A stretch of DNA of 64,000 nt from Herbaspirillum huttiense (GCF_004367745.1 NZ_CP037993.1:4216001-4280000); one strand, 5' to 3'. Counted from the first letter of the stretch, positions 25,169 through 34,990 are shown. Notes: a model not told the origin generated them from the letters alone. Made by a program: numbers and translations.

Positions 25169-26743
25169 ATGAAGAAAAAGACCGACACGCACGCCACTCC
25201 CGCCTCCACCCTGCGCCTGATCCTGGGCGACCAGTTGAATGCACAGCATTCCTGGTTCGACCAGGCCGATCCCGAGGTGGTCTACGTGCTCATGGAAGTG
25301 CGTTCCGAAACCGACTACGTGCTCCATCATGCGCAAAAGATCCTGGCCATCTTCGCGGCCATGCGGGCCTTCGGCAAGCAGTTGCGCGCGGCCGGCCACC
25401 GGGTGCGCTATATCCGTCTGGATGATCCCAGCAACCGCCAGTCGCTGGTGGGCAATCTCGACGCCCTGGCCGCGCACTACCAGGCCACCCGCGTTGAATG
25501 GCAGGCACCGGATGAATGGCGCGTCGACCAGGCCCTGCAGCAATGGGGCGACAACTGGGCGCAGGCCCATCAGGGCCAGACCGCCGTGGTCGACAGCGAA
25601 CACTTCCTCACTGCGCGCAATGAATTGCCTCGCCTCTTTCAAGGCCGCAAGCAATGGCTGATGGAGCATTTCTATCGCCAGATGCGCCGCCGCTTCGAAT
25701 TGCTGCTCGATGCCGATGGCAAGCCCGAAGGCGGCCAATGGAATTTCGACCAGGACAATCGCAAGCGCTGGCCCGGCAATCCGCCCGAACCCCGGGATTG
25801 GCGCCAGCCGCACGACCATGGCGCCCTGTGGGAGATGCTGCAGGCACAAGGTGTGCCCAGCTTCGGCGAGCCCCAGGCCACACAGCTGCGCTGGCCGCTG
25901 GACCGTACCGAAGCCCTGCAGCACCTGGATCACTTCATCACCACCGTGCTGCCGCACTTCGGCGACTATGAAGACGCCATGAGCAGCAAGGCCCAGCGCC
26001 TGTTCCACTCGCTGCTGTCCTTCGCGCTCAATGTGAAGATGCTGCATCCGCTGGAAGTGGTGCGCCGCGCCGAGGAGGCCTGGCGGGAAGGCAAAGCGCC
26101 GCTGGCGGCGGTGGAAGGTTTCATTCGCCAGATCATCGGCTGGCGGGAATATGTGCGCGGCATCTACTGGTCGCAGATGCCCGGCTATGACGAGCGCAAC
26201 GCAATGGCGCACCGCCTGCCGCTACCAGCCTGGTTCTGGACCGGACAAACCCGCATGAACTGCCTGCGCCACGCCATCGGCCAGTCGCTGGAGACGGCCC
26301 ATGCGCATCACATCCAGCGCCTGATGGTGATCGGCAATTTCGCCCTGCTGGCCGGGCTCGATCCCAAGGAACTGCACCACTGGTATTTGGGCATCTACAT
26401 CGATGCCTTCGAGTGGGTGGAATTGCCCAACACCCTCGGCATGAGCCAGTGGGCCGATGGCGGCATCATCGCCACCAAACCGTATGTCAGCAGCGCCGCC
26501 TACATCGGCCGCATGAGCGATTATTGCCAGGGCTGCGCCTACGATCCCAAGCAGAAAACCGGCGCCGACGCCTGCCCCTTCAATGCCCTGTACTGGGATT
26601 TCTTCCTGCGCCATCAATCCACCTTCGGCAACAACCCGCGCATGGGCATGGCTTATCAGCAGATCAAAAAAATGCAGCCCGACGATGTCCAGGCCCTGCA
26701 ACAACGCGCGGCCGACCTGCGCAGCCAGCTCGACACCCTCTGA
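25169..26743 (+). CDS. phrB: iron-sulfur (6-4) photolyase/cryptochrome, PhrB type
   Basis: 524 residues. The N-terminal antenna domain (LRLILGDQLNAQHSWF) and helical FAD domain are those of the FeS-BCP family. Four Cys at 365, 453, 456 and 469 have exactly the spacing (88, 3, 13) of the [4Fe-4S] ligands in Agrobacterium PhrB as I recall them. Members repair (6-4) photoproducts with blue light and bind a ribolumazine antenna. Twenty-one bases follow the transporter stop, so it probably belongs to the same operon. Whether it repairs DNA or only signals cannot be read here. Confidence 0.88.
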   Translation: MKKKTDTHATPASTLRLILGDQLNAQHSWFDQADPEVVYVLMEVRSETDYVLHHAQKILAIFAAMRAFGKQLRAAGHRVRYIRLDDPSNRQSLVGNLDALAAHYQATRVEWQAPDEWRVDQALQQWGDNWAQAHQGQTAVVDSEHFLTARNELPRLFQGRKQWLMEHFYRQMRRRFELLLDADGKPEGGQWNFDQDNRKRWPGNPPEPRDWRQPHDHGALWEMLQAQGVPSFGEPQATQLRWPLDRTEALQHLDHFITTVLPHFGDYEDAMSSKAQRLFHSLLSFALNVKMLHPLEVVRRAEEAWREGKAPLAAVEGFIRQIIGWREYVRGIYWSQMPGYDERNAMAHRLPLPAWFWTGQTRMNCLRHAIGQSLETAHAHHIQRLMVIGNFALLAGLDPKELHHWYLGIYIDAFEWVELPNTLGMSQWADGGIIATKPYVSSAAYIGRMSDYCQGCAYDPKQKTGADACPFNALYWDFFLRHQSTFGNNPRMGMAYQQIKKMQPDDVQALQQRAADLRSQLDTL

Positions 26744-26932
26744 AGCCGCACCGGCAGGCGCTCCCAGCGCGCGATAATTGCTGCCGGCTGCGGTAAACGC
26801 AGGCAAAATACACAAAATCTGACGAACTCACGAAATTCTCTGCATAATGGGCCGTCAAAGGCTTGCCCATGGGCAGCACTGTTGCTTTTCGTCGAAAAAC
26901 GATTATACCGAATTCAAATTCTATCTAATGAA

Positions 26933-26961
26933 TTTGATTTATTTGTGTAAAATACCGATAA
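26933..26961 (+). promoter_or_regulatory. AT-rich upstream element of the HTH-receiver gene
   Basis: The 225-base gap before 26969 turns AT-rich from about 26880. It holds TTTGATTTATTTGT at 26933-26946, a 14-mer found again at 32128-32141 upstream of a chemoreceptor, and ACCGATAA at 26954-26961, which resembles the -10 of flagellar sigma-28 promoters. The expected sigma-28 -35 is poor, so the sigma factor is uncertain. Confidence 0.35.
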
Positions 26962-26968
26962 TGAATTT

Positions 26969-27610
26969 ATGAAAACCGCAAAGACAAGCAGCTCCGAGGT
27001 GTGCACCACGCAGGAAGCGGCGCACATCCTGGGCATCTCGGTGTCCTCCGTCCAGCAATTGGTGGAGGCCGGCATCATTGAGGCCTGGAAGACCAAGGGC
27101 GGGCACCGCCGCATTCCGCTGGCGGCGGTGCATGCCTACAAGTCCACGCCGGGCTCCTCGTCGTCCGGGGAGACGGCCGAGCACGGACGCAGCAGTCCGG
27201 CAGCGCGTCCCGGCAACGGCCGCACCGCCGTGCTGGTGATCGAGGACAACCGCCTGCAGCGCGAGCTGTATGCCGGCGCCCTCGGGTCCTGGGGCTTGCC
27301 GCTGGATCTGGTGTATTGCGACAACGGTTACAAGGCGCTGCTGGAGATCGCGCGCAGCAAACCCGACGTGGTGCTGGCCGATATCGTGATGGAAGGCATG
27401 GATGGCTACGAAGTGGTCAAGACCATCCTCCACGATCCGGAGCTGCAGGATGTGAGCATCGCCATCGTCAGCAGCCTGGATGCGGAAGAGATGGCCATGC
27501 GCGGCGGTATTCCGGCCGGGGTGGTGTTCTTCCCCAAACCGGTCAATTTTGATGAATTGCGCGGTTACATGCGGGCCTGCTGTGCCCGCAGGGAGCGCGA
27601 GACCCGCTAA
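26969..27610 (+). CDS. response regulator with N-terminal excisionase-type HTH
   Basis: 213 residues. Residues 10-58 are a MerR/excisionase-like DNA-binding domain (TTQEAAHILGISVSSVQQLV, then a GGHRRIP wing). A Ser-rich linker follows, then a receiver domain from about 85 with acidic VIEDN, phosphoacceptor Asp138 in VVLADIVMEGMDGYE and Lys in FFPKP. The domain order is the reverse of most response regulators. It heads a run of kinase and HPt genes, so the hybrid kinases and HPt at 29323 are candidate phosphodonors. It likely controls genes in response to whatever the CACHE-type kinases sense. Confidence 0.82.
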   Translation: MKTAKTSSSEVCTTQEAAHILGISVSSVQQLVEAGIIEAWKTKGGHRRIPLAAVHAYKSTPGSSSSGETAEHGRSSPAARPGNGRTAVLVIEDNRLQRELYAGALGSWGLPLDLVYCDNGYKALLEIARSKPDVVLADIVMEGMDGYEVVKTILHDPELQDVSIAIVSSLDAEEMAMRGGIPAGVVFFPKPVNFDELRGYMRACCARRERETR

Positions 27611-27639
27611 GGGATCAACCAGGAAAGGCCCGCAGTGCC

Positions 27640-29307
27640 ATGGATGACCGGAAACACCCCCCTCTCCCCCTCCGGTTCGCGCGCATCGACCTGCGCCTGG
27701 CCCTGGGCCTGTTTTCGCTGTTGCTGATCTGCGGTCTCTGGCTGGGGGCGTTCAAGGAACTCAACGCCAGCCGCGAGAACCATCTGCAGGATGCCCGCCG
27801 CGATGCCCAGTCGCTGTCGCGGCTGTTCCTCGAACACGCCTACCGCACCATCGAGGCCGCCGACCAGGCCGCCCTCTACCTGCGCTATCGCTATGCAGAG
27901 CGCGGCCAGTCGCTGGACCTGGCTACCGAGATCTCCAACGGCCTGGTGGCGCGCAATGTCTACAACCTCTTCACCATCGTCGATGCCAAGGGTGACGTGG
28001 TGCTCTCCAGCAAGCCCTTCACGCCGCTGAACCTGGCCGACCGCGAGCACGTACAGGTGCACATGCAGGGTGGCGCGGACAAGCTGTTCATCAGCAAGCC
28101 GGTGCTCGGGCGCGTCTCCAAGAAATGGTCGCTGCAGCTGACCCGCCGCATCAACCGTCCTGACGGCGGCTTTGGCGGCGTGATCGTGGTGTCCATCGAT
28201 CCCCAATATTTCACCAGCCTGTACCACCAGATCGATGTCGGTCATCATGGCGTGATCACGCTGGTCGGGGCCGACGGCACCGCACGCGTGCGCCGCACCG
28301 GCGACATGGACGCCATGGGCGAGCAGGTCAGCGGCGGCAAAGTCTATGCGGCCATGCTGGCGCAAGGAAGCGGCGTGATCGACGCGTTCAGCCGGGTCGA
28401 CGGGCGCGAGCGCATCTACGCCTTCCACAAGCTGCGCGACTATCCGCTCTACGCCTCGGTGGGCATCGATATCGAAGAGCGCCTGGCCCCCTATTACCGT
28501 GAACGCAACCGGACCTTGACGCTGGCGACCCTGATCACCCTGGCCGTGCTGATCTTCAATGCCGTCCTGATCTGGATGGCCGGCTCGCTGGTGCGGAGCC
28601 GCCAGGAAGCCATGCAGGCCAGCCAGGCCAAGTCGCGCTTCCTGTCCAACATGTCGCATGAATTCCGTACCCCGCTCAACGGCGTGCTGGGCTATTCGGA
28701 TGCGCTGCGTGAGGAACTGGGCGAGTCGCCGCTGGCGCAATACGCCACCGCCATCCATGACAGCGGCAACCGCCTGCTGGAACTGGTCGAGTCCATCCTC
28801 GAAGTGACCGCCCTGGAAGACCGCCGCGTGGCCGTGCATCGGGAACCGGAGAACATCCGCGAACTGGTCAGCCATGCCATCGCCAGCCATTACCAGGCAG
28901 CCCAGACCAAGGGCCTGCAGCTGGAATGCCGTATCAGCGACGACGTCCCGCAGATCATCGTATGCGACCAGCGCAAGGTCCTGCGCGTGCTGGAAAACCT
29001 GATCGGCAATGCCGTGCGCTATACCGACACCGGGCGCGTGCTGGTCGAAGTCGATCGCAGCAGCGACCAGCTGGACATCCGTATCAAAGACACCGGCATC
29101 GGCATTCCCGCCGGGCAAGTCGATACCATCTTCGAGAAGTTCACCCAGGCCGATGACAGCGAGCGCCGCGCCAAGGACGGCGCGGGCCTCGGGCTGACCA
29201 TCGCGCAACGGCTGGTGACGCTCATGGGGGGCCAACTCATGTTACAGTCCAAACAACATCAAGGATCGACGTTCAGCTTCACATTGCCGCTGCAAGAGCC
29301 GAAGTAA
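27640..29307 (+). CDS. membrane sensor histidine kinase with periplasmic CACHE-like domain
   Basis: 555 residues. Two membrane helices (about 18-38 and 295-316) frame a periplasmic domain of ~250 residues with double-CACHE features (YNLFTIVDAKGDVVLSS, WSLQLTRRINRPDGG, VSIDPQYF). HisKA follows with His340 in NMSHEFRTPLNG, then an HATPase with N-box NLIGNAVRYT and G-boxes DTGIGIP and GAGLGLT. It senses a small extracellular ligand and autophosphorylates. There is no receiver domain, so the adjacent HTH-receiver protein is a natural partner. Its 3' end is 15 bases from the HPt gene. Confidence 0.87.
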   Translation: MDDRKHPPLPLRFARIDLRLALGLFSLLLICGLWLGAFKELNASRENHLQDARRDAQSLSRLFLEHAYRTIEAADQAALYLRYRYAERGQSLDLATEISNGLVARNVYNLFTIVDAKGDVVLSSKPFTPLNLADREHVQVHMQGGADKLFISKPVLGRVSKKWSLQLTRRINRPDGGFGGVIVVSIDPQYFTSLYHQIDVGHHGVITLVGADGTARVRRTGDMDAMGEQVSGGKVYAAMLAQGSGVIDAFSRVDGRERIYAFHKLRDYPLYASVGIDIEERLAPYYRERNRTLTLATLITLAVLIFNAVLIWMAGSLVRSRQEAMQASQAKSRFLSNMSHEFRTPLNGVLGYSDALREELGESPLAQYATAIHDSGNRLLELVESILEVTALEDRRVAVHREPENIRELVSHAIASHYQAAQTKGLQLECRISDDVPQIIVCDQRKVLRVLENLIGNAVRYTDTGRVLVEVDRSSDQLDIRIKDTGIGIPAGQVDTIFEKFTQADDSERRAKDGAGLGLTIAQRLVTLMGGQLMLQSKQHQGSTFSFTLPLQEPK

Positions 29308-29322
29308 ATCGGCCGCCAAGCC

Positions 29323-29718
29323 ATGAGAACAGAGGGGATTACCGTGCAACTGGGCCAGTCACTGACCGATTATCACCACATCGACCCGAGCCAACTGCTG
29401 GAAGCGGTGGGCGGGGACACCGGCACCGTCGCCTCACTGGCGCGCACCTTCGCCGACAGCGCGCCGGCCATCTTTGCCCGGCTGGAACAGGCCGCCCGGG
29501 ATGGCAATGCCGAGCGCAGCCGGCACGAAAGCCATAGCCTCAAAGGCATGAGTGCCATGTTTCAGGCCCAGGTACTGACGATGCTGCTGCAGCAGACCGA
29601 ACAGGCCGCCCGCAACGGCCAGACGCCGCGTCCGGAAGAACTGGCGCAATTGCAGGCCAGCTTCGCGCTGGTGCTGGATGAAATCGGGCGCTGCGCGCGC
29701 TCCCTCCCCCAGTCCTGA
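29323..29718 (+). CDS. histidine phosphotransfer (HPt) protein
   Basis: 131 residues from the ATG at 29323. GAGGGG before a GTG at 29344 suggests the true start may be seven codons later. The four-helix HPt signature RHESHSLKGMSAMF carries phospho-accepting His71. As a stand-alone phosphotransfer module between a classical kinase and a hybrid kinase, it is well placed to shuttle phosphate from the hybrid kinase at 29753 to the HTH-receiver at 26969. Confidence 0.85.
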   Translation: MRTEGITVQLGQSLTDYHHIDPSQLLEAVGGDTGTVASLARTFADSAPAIFARLEQAARDGNAERSRHESHSLKGMSAMFQAQVLTMLLQQTEQAARNGQTPRPEELAQLQASFALVLDEIGRCARSLPQS

Positions 29719-29752
29719 CCTGCACGGGCGCATCTCCCTGCCCGCCCTGCCC

Positions 29753-32059
29753 ATGACGCCATCCACGCCCGCTCCCGGCTCGCCGCCCGCACCGCCGCGC
29801 ATCCGCAAATCCGCCGTCACGCTCGGTGCCCTGCTGTTGGGGCTGCTGACGGCGACCGTCATCATTTCCGGCAGCCTGCTGTACCGCGCCAGCCTCAACG
29901 ACTGGCGCAACGACCTGGCCACGCTGTCCACGGTGCTGGCCGAAAGCACCGCCCAGACCATCTCCTCGGCCCGGCTGGTACTGGATAGCATCCAGTCCGA
30001 CATCGAAGCCGCCAACGTCAGCGATGACGCCCAGTTGCGCGAACACGTCAGCACGCCCGAGTACTCCCGGACCATGCGCGAAAAGATCCGCGGCCTGCCC
30101 TTCATCTCGGGCATCGGCATCAGCAATGCGCAGGGCCGCATCATCAGCCTGTCCCGCGTATTTCCGCCGCCACCGCTGGACCTCACCGACCGCGACTACT
30201 TCTTTCATCACAGCCAGAATGCCTCGACCGAGGATTTCCTGAGCGAAACGGTCAATTCGCGCGCGGCGGGCGTACCCACCTTCTATCTCACCCGCCGCAT
30301 CAATGATCGCCAGGGCCGCATGCTGGCCATCGTGGTGGTGGCGCTGCCCTGCGCGTTCTTTGAAGATTTCTTCAGTGCGGTGACCAAGGACAAACCCTTT
30401 TCCATCCTGCTCGCGCGCGAGGACGAGAAACCCCTGATCGCCACCGCCCTGGTGCACGACAACACCGTGCGGCGCGACATCAAGCCGCTGGCCGACCTGC
30501 ACCTGCCGCGCCCGCCCGGCACCGACGCCAAGCAACCCTATTACTTCATGCAAGCCCACTGGCTGGGCATCCACCGGCCGGTGCGCAATGCGCCGATATA
30601 TCTGGAAATCGGTGTGACCGACAAGGTCTATTTCAGCGAATGGCTGGAATCGATGTATCCCTTGATGCTGGTGGCTGCCATCAGTCTGGTCGGCCTCATC
30701 GGCGGCTTCGGCGTGGCCCTGCGCCAGGTCCAGCGGCGCGAACAGGATGCGCAGCTGGCCCTGGAACTGAAGGAAGAAGCGGACCATGCCAACGAGGCCA
30801 AGTCGCGTTTCCTGGCGATGGTCAGCCATGAAATCCGCACCCCGATGAACGGCATCCTGGGCCTGTCCGAACTGCTGATGGAATCGGGCCTGTCGAGCAA
30901 ACAGCAGCACTATGCCGACAGCATCCACAACGCCACCGGCGGACTGGTGCGCATCATCAACGACATCCTCGATTTTTCCAAGATCGAATCCGGCAAGCTT
31001 GATCTGGAGGGCGTGGCCTTCCACCCGGCGCGGCTGGTGCGCGAGGTGGCCGAACTGTACCGGCCCTCGATCCACAACAAGGACGTGCAGCTGGATGTGC
31101 GCATCGATTGCGACGACGCGCTCTGTCTGGTCGGCGACCCCTCGCGCCTGAAACAGGTGCTGGGCAACCTGCTGAGCAATGCCATCAAATTCACCCAGGC
31201 CGGCTATGTGCGGCTGAGCATGTCGGCGCAACGTGAAGAAGAAAGTCCGGAGCGCTGGCGGCTCTTCTTCGCCATCGCCGACAGCGGCATCGGCATTGCC
31301 CCGGAAGCGCTGGCCCAGCTGTTCCAGCCCTTCACCCAGGCCGACACCTCGATTTCGCGCCGCTTCGGCGGCACCGGGCTGGGCCTGGCCATCAGCAAGA
31401 ATCTGGTGGAACTGATGGGCGGCAAGATCGCCTGCCAGAGCGTGCCGGGCCAGTCCACCAAATTCAGTTTCGACATCCTCTGCCCGGAAGGGGTGGCGGA
31501 AGCCCGCCCGGACGCGGCCCCGGAGACGGTAATGAAGAATAAGGCTTCACTTGCACCGGAAGCCACCGCCAGTGCGGCCTCCTTCCCGCCAGCACCTCCC
31601 GCGCAGATGCCCCCGCTGTCCGCGCTCACCCCTGCGCCTGCACCTGCTCCGTCGCCTGCGCCTGCCTCTTCCGCCCTCACCGGTGCGCGCATCCTGGTGG
31701 CCGAAGATACCGAAATCAACCGCCAGCTACTGCGCATTCTGCTGGCGCGCCGCGGCTGCATCCTGGAAGAGGTGGAAAACGGCCAACTGGCCCTGGATGC
31801 CCTGCGCAGCGGCAACTATGACCTGGTGCTGATGGATTGCATGATGCCGGTCATGGACGGCTACCAGGCCACCGCCGAAATCCGTGCCTTCGAACAGGCC
31901 AACGGGCGCCCGCGCACGCCCATCATCGCCCTCACCGCCAGCGCCATCGAAGGCGACCGCCAGCGCTGCCTCGATGCCGGCATGGACGACTACCTCAGCA
32001 AGCCCTTCACCCAGGTCGGCCTGATGAATGCCGTGGAAAAGTGGCTGCAAAAATCCTGA
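29753..32059 (+). CDS. hybrid histidine kinase with periplasmic CACHE-like domain
   Basis: 768 residues. Helix 1 is about 20-42 and helix 2 about 290-315, with a periplasmic sensor between them that parallels the kinase at 27640. HisKA has His359 (MVSHEIRTPMNGILG); the HATPase shows NAIKFT, DSGIGIAP and GTGLGLAI. A long Ala/Pro linker of low complexity (about 590-640) leads to a C-terminal receiver with phosphoacceptor Asp695 in LVLMDCMMPVMDGYQ and Lys in YLSKPF. The start is set at 29753; upstream in-frame residues lack a ribosome site. Phosphate would pass His-Asp and then to the HPt at 29323. Confidence 0.87.
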   Translation: MTPSTPAPGSPPAPPRIRKSAVTLGALLLGLLTATVIISGSLLYRASLNDWRNDLATLSTVLAESTAQTISSARLVLDSIQSDIEAANVSDDAQLREHVSTPEYSRTMREKIRGLPFISGIGISNAQGRIISLSRVFPPPPLDLTDRDYFFHHSQNASTEDFLSETVNSRAAGVPTFYLTRRINDRQGRMLAIVVVALPCAFFEDFFSAVTKDKPFSILLAREDEKPLIATALVHDNTVRRDIKPLADLHLPRPPGTDAKQPYYFMQAHWLGIHRPVRNAPIYLEIGVTDKVYFSEWLESMYPLMLVAAISLVGLIGGFGVALRQVQRREQDAQLALELKEEADHANEAKSRFLAMVSHEIRTPMNGILGLSELLMESGLSSKQQHYADSIHNATGGLVRIINDILDFSKIESGKLDLEGVAFHPARLVREVAELYRPSIHNKDVQLDVRIDCDDALCLVGDPSRLKQVLGNLLSNAIKFTQAGYVRLSMSAQREEESPERWRLFFAIADSGIGIAPEALAQLFQPFTQADTSISRRFGGTGLGLAISKNLVELMGGKIACQSVPGQSTKFSFDILCPEGVAEARPDAAPETVMKNKASLAPEATASAASFPPAPPAQMPPLSALTPAPAPAPSPAPASSALTGARILVAEDTEINRQLLRILLARRGCILEEVENGQLALDALRSGNYDLVLMDCMMPVMDGYQATAEIRAFEQANGRPRTPIIALTASAIEGDRQRCLDAGMDDYLSKPFTQVGLMNAVEKWLQKS

Positions 32060-32112
32060 GATCGATAAACCTGAGTTGAATTCAGGAAAATCCTTACGAA
32101 AATAAAACAACT

Positions 32113-32152
32113 GATTAAATCGCTTTATTTGATTTATTTGTTTAGCCGTCTT
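32113..32152 (+). promoter_or_regulatory. AT-rich upstream element of the chemoreceptor gene
   Basis: This stretch includes GATTAAATC (32113-32121, also at 37451), the 14-mer TTTGATTTATTTGT (32128-32141) shared with the region before 26969, and GCCGTCTT at 32145-32152, half-matching a sigma-28 -10. It is the only gene-free DNA before the chemoreceptor and must contain its promoter. Confidence 0.35.
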
Positions 32153-32212
32153 ATGATGGTTCCTGAGCGCACATGAATATTCCAACACAGCGCATTCATC
32201 AGGAGTGTCATC

Positions 32213-33967
32213 ATGAAATGGTTCTACGATCTGAAGATCGCCCACAAACTCAATGCCGGCTTCCTGGTCGTGCTGATGTTCATCGTGGCGCTGGGCGGCT
32301 TCTCCATTGCGCAATTGGCGCAGGTCAACCAGAGTTCCACCGACATCGCGCGAAACTGGCTGCCCAGCATCGACACCCTGTCCAAGATCAGCCTGGCACT
32401 GGCGCGCTCGCGCAGTTTCGACATGCAGCAAGTGCTGACTGAAGACAAGAAGGAAGAGCAGGCTGCACGTGAGCGTGGCAACAAGCAGATGGCCGTGCTG
32501 GAAAAGGAAGTGGCGCATTACGCCACCCTGGTCTCGGAGCCGCGTGAAAAGGAGCTGTTCCCGGAAATCCAGCGCAACATCGCCGCCTACAAGGCCGCCC
32601 ACGAGCGCATGGAAAAGCTGTTCATTGATGGCCAGAAGCAAGCCGGCTATGCCGTCCTCACCGCCGACTCCACGCCCGTCTATCGCAAGCTGCAAGACCA
32701 GATCAACGAACTGAGCGAGGTCAACAGCAAAGGCGCAGCCGTCTCGGAGCAGCAGGCGACCACCGTCTACGAGCAGGCCCGCATGGCCATCTTTGCCCTG
32801 ATCGCCACCTGTGTCGTGTTGGCCCTGACCTTGTCCTGGTGGATTGCACGCCTGGTTTCCCGACCGCTGACCCAGGCCGTCTCGATCGCCCGCCAGGTGG
32901 CCGAAGGCGACCTCACCGCCCGCATTCCCGACAACACCGGCCGCGACGAGACCGCCCAGTTGATGGCTGCCCTGAAGCAGATGAACGACAACCTGCTCAA
33001 CATCGTGCAGGAAGTCCGCACCGGTACCGACACCATCAGCACCGCCTCGGCCGAAATCGCCACCGGCAACATGGACTTGTCTTCCCGTACCGAACAACAG
33101 GCCGGTGCCCTTGAAGAAACCGCCTCGGCCATGGAAGAACTGACCTCCACCGTGCGCCAGAACTCCGACAATGCACGCCAGGCCAACCAGTTGGCGGTCT
33201 CCGCGTCGGAGGTGGCCCAGGCCGGAGGCCAGGTAGTGGGCAAGGTTGTTCATACCATGGATGCCATCAATGAATCGTCTCGCAAAATCGCTGACATCAT
33301 CAGCGTCATTGACGGGATCGCCTTCCAGACCAACATCCTGGCCCTGAACGCCGCCGTGGAAGCGGCCCGTGCCGGGGAGCAGGGACGCGGCTTCGCGGTG
33401 GTCGCCTCGGAAGTCCGTTCGCTGGCCCAGCGCAGTGCCTCGGCCGCCCACGAAATCAAGGCCCTGATTGACGACTCGGTGGCCAAGGTCGACACCGGCA
33501 CCAAGCTGGTCGGCGAAGCCGGCCAGACCATGAACGAGGTGGTGGCCAGCGTCAAGCGCGTCTCCGACATCGTGGCCGAGATCACCGCCGCCGGGGCCGA
33601 GCAGAGCCAGGGCATCGAGCAGATCAACAATGCCGTGGTGCAGATGGACGAAAACACCCAGCAGAACGCCGCCCTGGTCGAACAGGCTGCTGCCGCCGCC
33701 AAGGCCCTGCAGGAACAGGCAACGCGCCTGAGCCAGACGGTCGGCGTGTTCCGCCTCGATGCCAGCGACGTACCCGCCACGGTGCATGCCAAACATGCCA
33801 AGGCAGCGATGGCCAGCGCAGCAGCACGCGATATCACCCCGGCTCGTCCGGCAGTGGCGGCACCGCGTACCCCGAGCATCGCCCGGTCAGCACCGGCCGC
33901 ACGCCCGGCCACACCGGTCAAGAGCCAACACGACAGCGCCGACAACGGTGACTGGGAACAATTCTGA
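32213..33967 (+). CDS. methyl-accepting chemotaxis protein, four-helix-bundle sensor
   Basis: 584 residues. Helix 1 (about 12-31), a periplasmic four-helix-bundle sensor, helix 2 (about 190-212), HAMP (to ~265), then the signalling domain with the class hairpin tip [20 protein letters not shown]. An Ala/Pro-rich tail ends in DWEQF, the pentapeptide (xWxxF) that tethers CheR and CheB in high-abundance receptors such as Tar. It is followed at 15 bases by cheV, suggesting co-expression. The ligand is not predictable. Confidence 0.9.
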   Translation: MKWFYDLKIAHKLNAGFLVVLMFIVALGGFSIAQLAQVNQSSTDIARNWLPSIDTLSKISLALARSRSFDMQQVLTEDKKEEQAARERGNKQMAVLEKEVAHYATLVSEPREKELFPEIQRNIAAYKAAHERMEKLFIDGQKQAGYAVLTADSTPVYRKLQDQINELSEVNSKGAAVSEQQATTVYEQARMAIFALIATCVVLALTLSWWIARLVSRPLTQAVSIARQVAEGDLTARIPDNTGRDETAQLMAALKQMNDNLLNIVQEVRTGTDTISTASAEIATGNMDLSSRTEQQAGALEETASAMEELTSTVRQNSDNARQANQLAVSASEVAQAGGQVVGKVVHTMDAINESSRKIADIISVIDGIAFQTNILALNAAVEAARAGEQGRGFAVVASEVRSLAQRSASAAHEIKALIDDSVAKVDTGTKLVGEAGQTMNEVVASVKRVSDIVAEITAAGAEQSQGIEQINNAVVQMDENTQQNAALVEQAAAAAKALQEQATRLSQTVGVFRLDASDVPATVHAKHAKAAMASAAARDITPARPAVAAPRTPSIARSAPAARPATPVKSQHDSADNGDWEQF

Positions 33968-33982
33968 AGACCCGAGGACGAC

Positions 33983-34945
33983 ATGGACGCCTTTCAAAAA
34001 GAAATCGACGAACGCACCAACCTGACCTCCAGCAACAAGTTTGAACTGCTGCTGTTCCGCCTCGGCAACCCGGAAGGGACCACCGACAAGCCGGGCGAGC
34101 TGTATGGCATCAACGTCTTCAAGATCCGCGAGATCGTCCCGATGATGGACATCACAGCCGCCGCCGGCATGCGCTCCCCGATGCTGGGCATGGTCAACAT
34201 CCGCGGCCAGGTGATGTCGGTGGTGGACCTGCCGGCAGTGGCCGGCTGCAAGCCGGGCCATGGACTGAACATCCTGCTCATCACCGAGTTCGCCCGGCAC
34301 ACCCAGGCTTTCGCGGTGGAATCGGTGGAAGAGATCGTGCGCCTGGACTGGAGCCAGGTCCTGCCGGCCGACTCCAATGCCTCCGGCAACGTGGTCACCA
34401 GCATCGCCCGCCTCGACTCGGCCCAGGACGGTGGCCGCCTGGTGCAGGTGCTGGACGTGGAACAGATCCTCAACATGGTCTCGCCGGTCAAGGAACAGAT
34501 GCAGCCGCCGACGCCGGGCAGCAACGAGTTGAAGATCAAGCCCGGATCGGTCGTACTGGCCGCCGACGATTCACGCATGGCACGCGCCCTCATCGAGCAG
34601 TGCCTGACCGATCTCAAGCTGCCCTACGTGATGGCTACCGACGGCCTGCAAGCCTGGAAGAAACTGCAGGAGCTGGCCCGCGAAGCGGAACAGGAGCACA
34701 AGCCGCTCACCGACAAGGTCGCCATGGTGCTGACCGACCTCGAAATGCCGGAGATGGATGGCTTCACCCTGACCCGCAAGATCAAGGCCTCGGACCTCTA
34801 CAAACAATTGCCGGTGGTGATCCATTCTTCACTGACCGGTGCCGCCAACGAAGACCATGTGCGTTCGGTGGGCGCCAATGGTTATGTCGCCAAGTTTTCC
34901 CCGCCTGAACTGGCAGCAATGCTGCGCAAGGTGCTGCCCCCCTGA
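33983..34945 (+). CDS. cheV: chemotaxis coupling protein CheV
   Basis: 320 residues: a CheW-like domain (about 15-165; YGINVFKIREIVP, MLGMVNIRGQ) joined to a receiver domain (about 185-320) with AADDSR, phosphoacceptor Asp252 in MVLTDLEMPEMDGF and a conserved Ser/Thr switch in HSSLTG. CheV links chemoreceptors to CheA and is thought to tune adaptation through its phosphorylation. GAGGACG precedes the ATG. Two hairpins follow, so receptor and cheV probably form one unit. Confidence 0.92.
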   Translation: MDAFQKEIDERTNLTSSNKFELLLFRLGNPEGTTDKPGELYGINVFKIREIVPMMDITAAAGMRSPMLGMVNIRGQVMSVVDLPAVAGCKPGHGLNILLITEFARHTQAFAVESVEEIVRLDWSQVLPADSNASGNVVTSIARLDSAQDGGRLVQVLDVEQILNMVSPVKEQMQPPTPGSNELKIKPGSVVLAADDSRMARALIEQCLTDLKLPYVMATDGLQAWKKLQELAREAEQEHKPLTDKVAMVLTDLEMPEMDGFTLTRKIKASDLYKQLPVVIHSSLTGAANEDHVRSVGANGYVAKFSPPELAAMLRKVLPP

Positions 34946-34990
34946 CGGCACCTACTTGCAGAGCCAGGAACGGCGCTTTTTACAAGCGCA

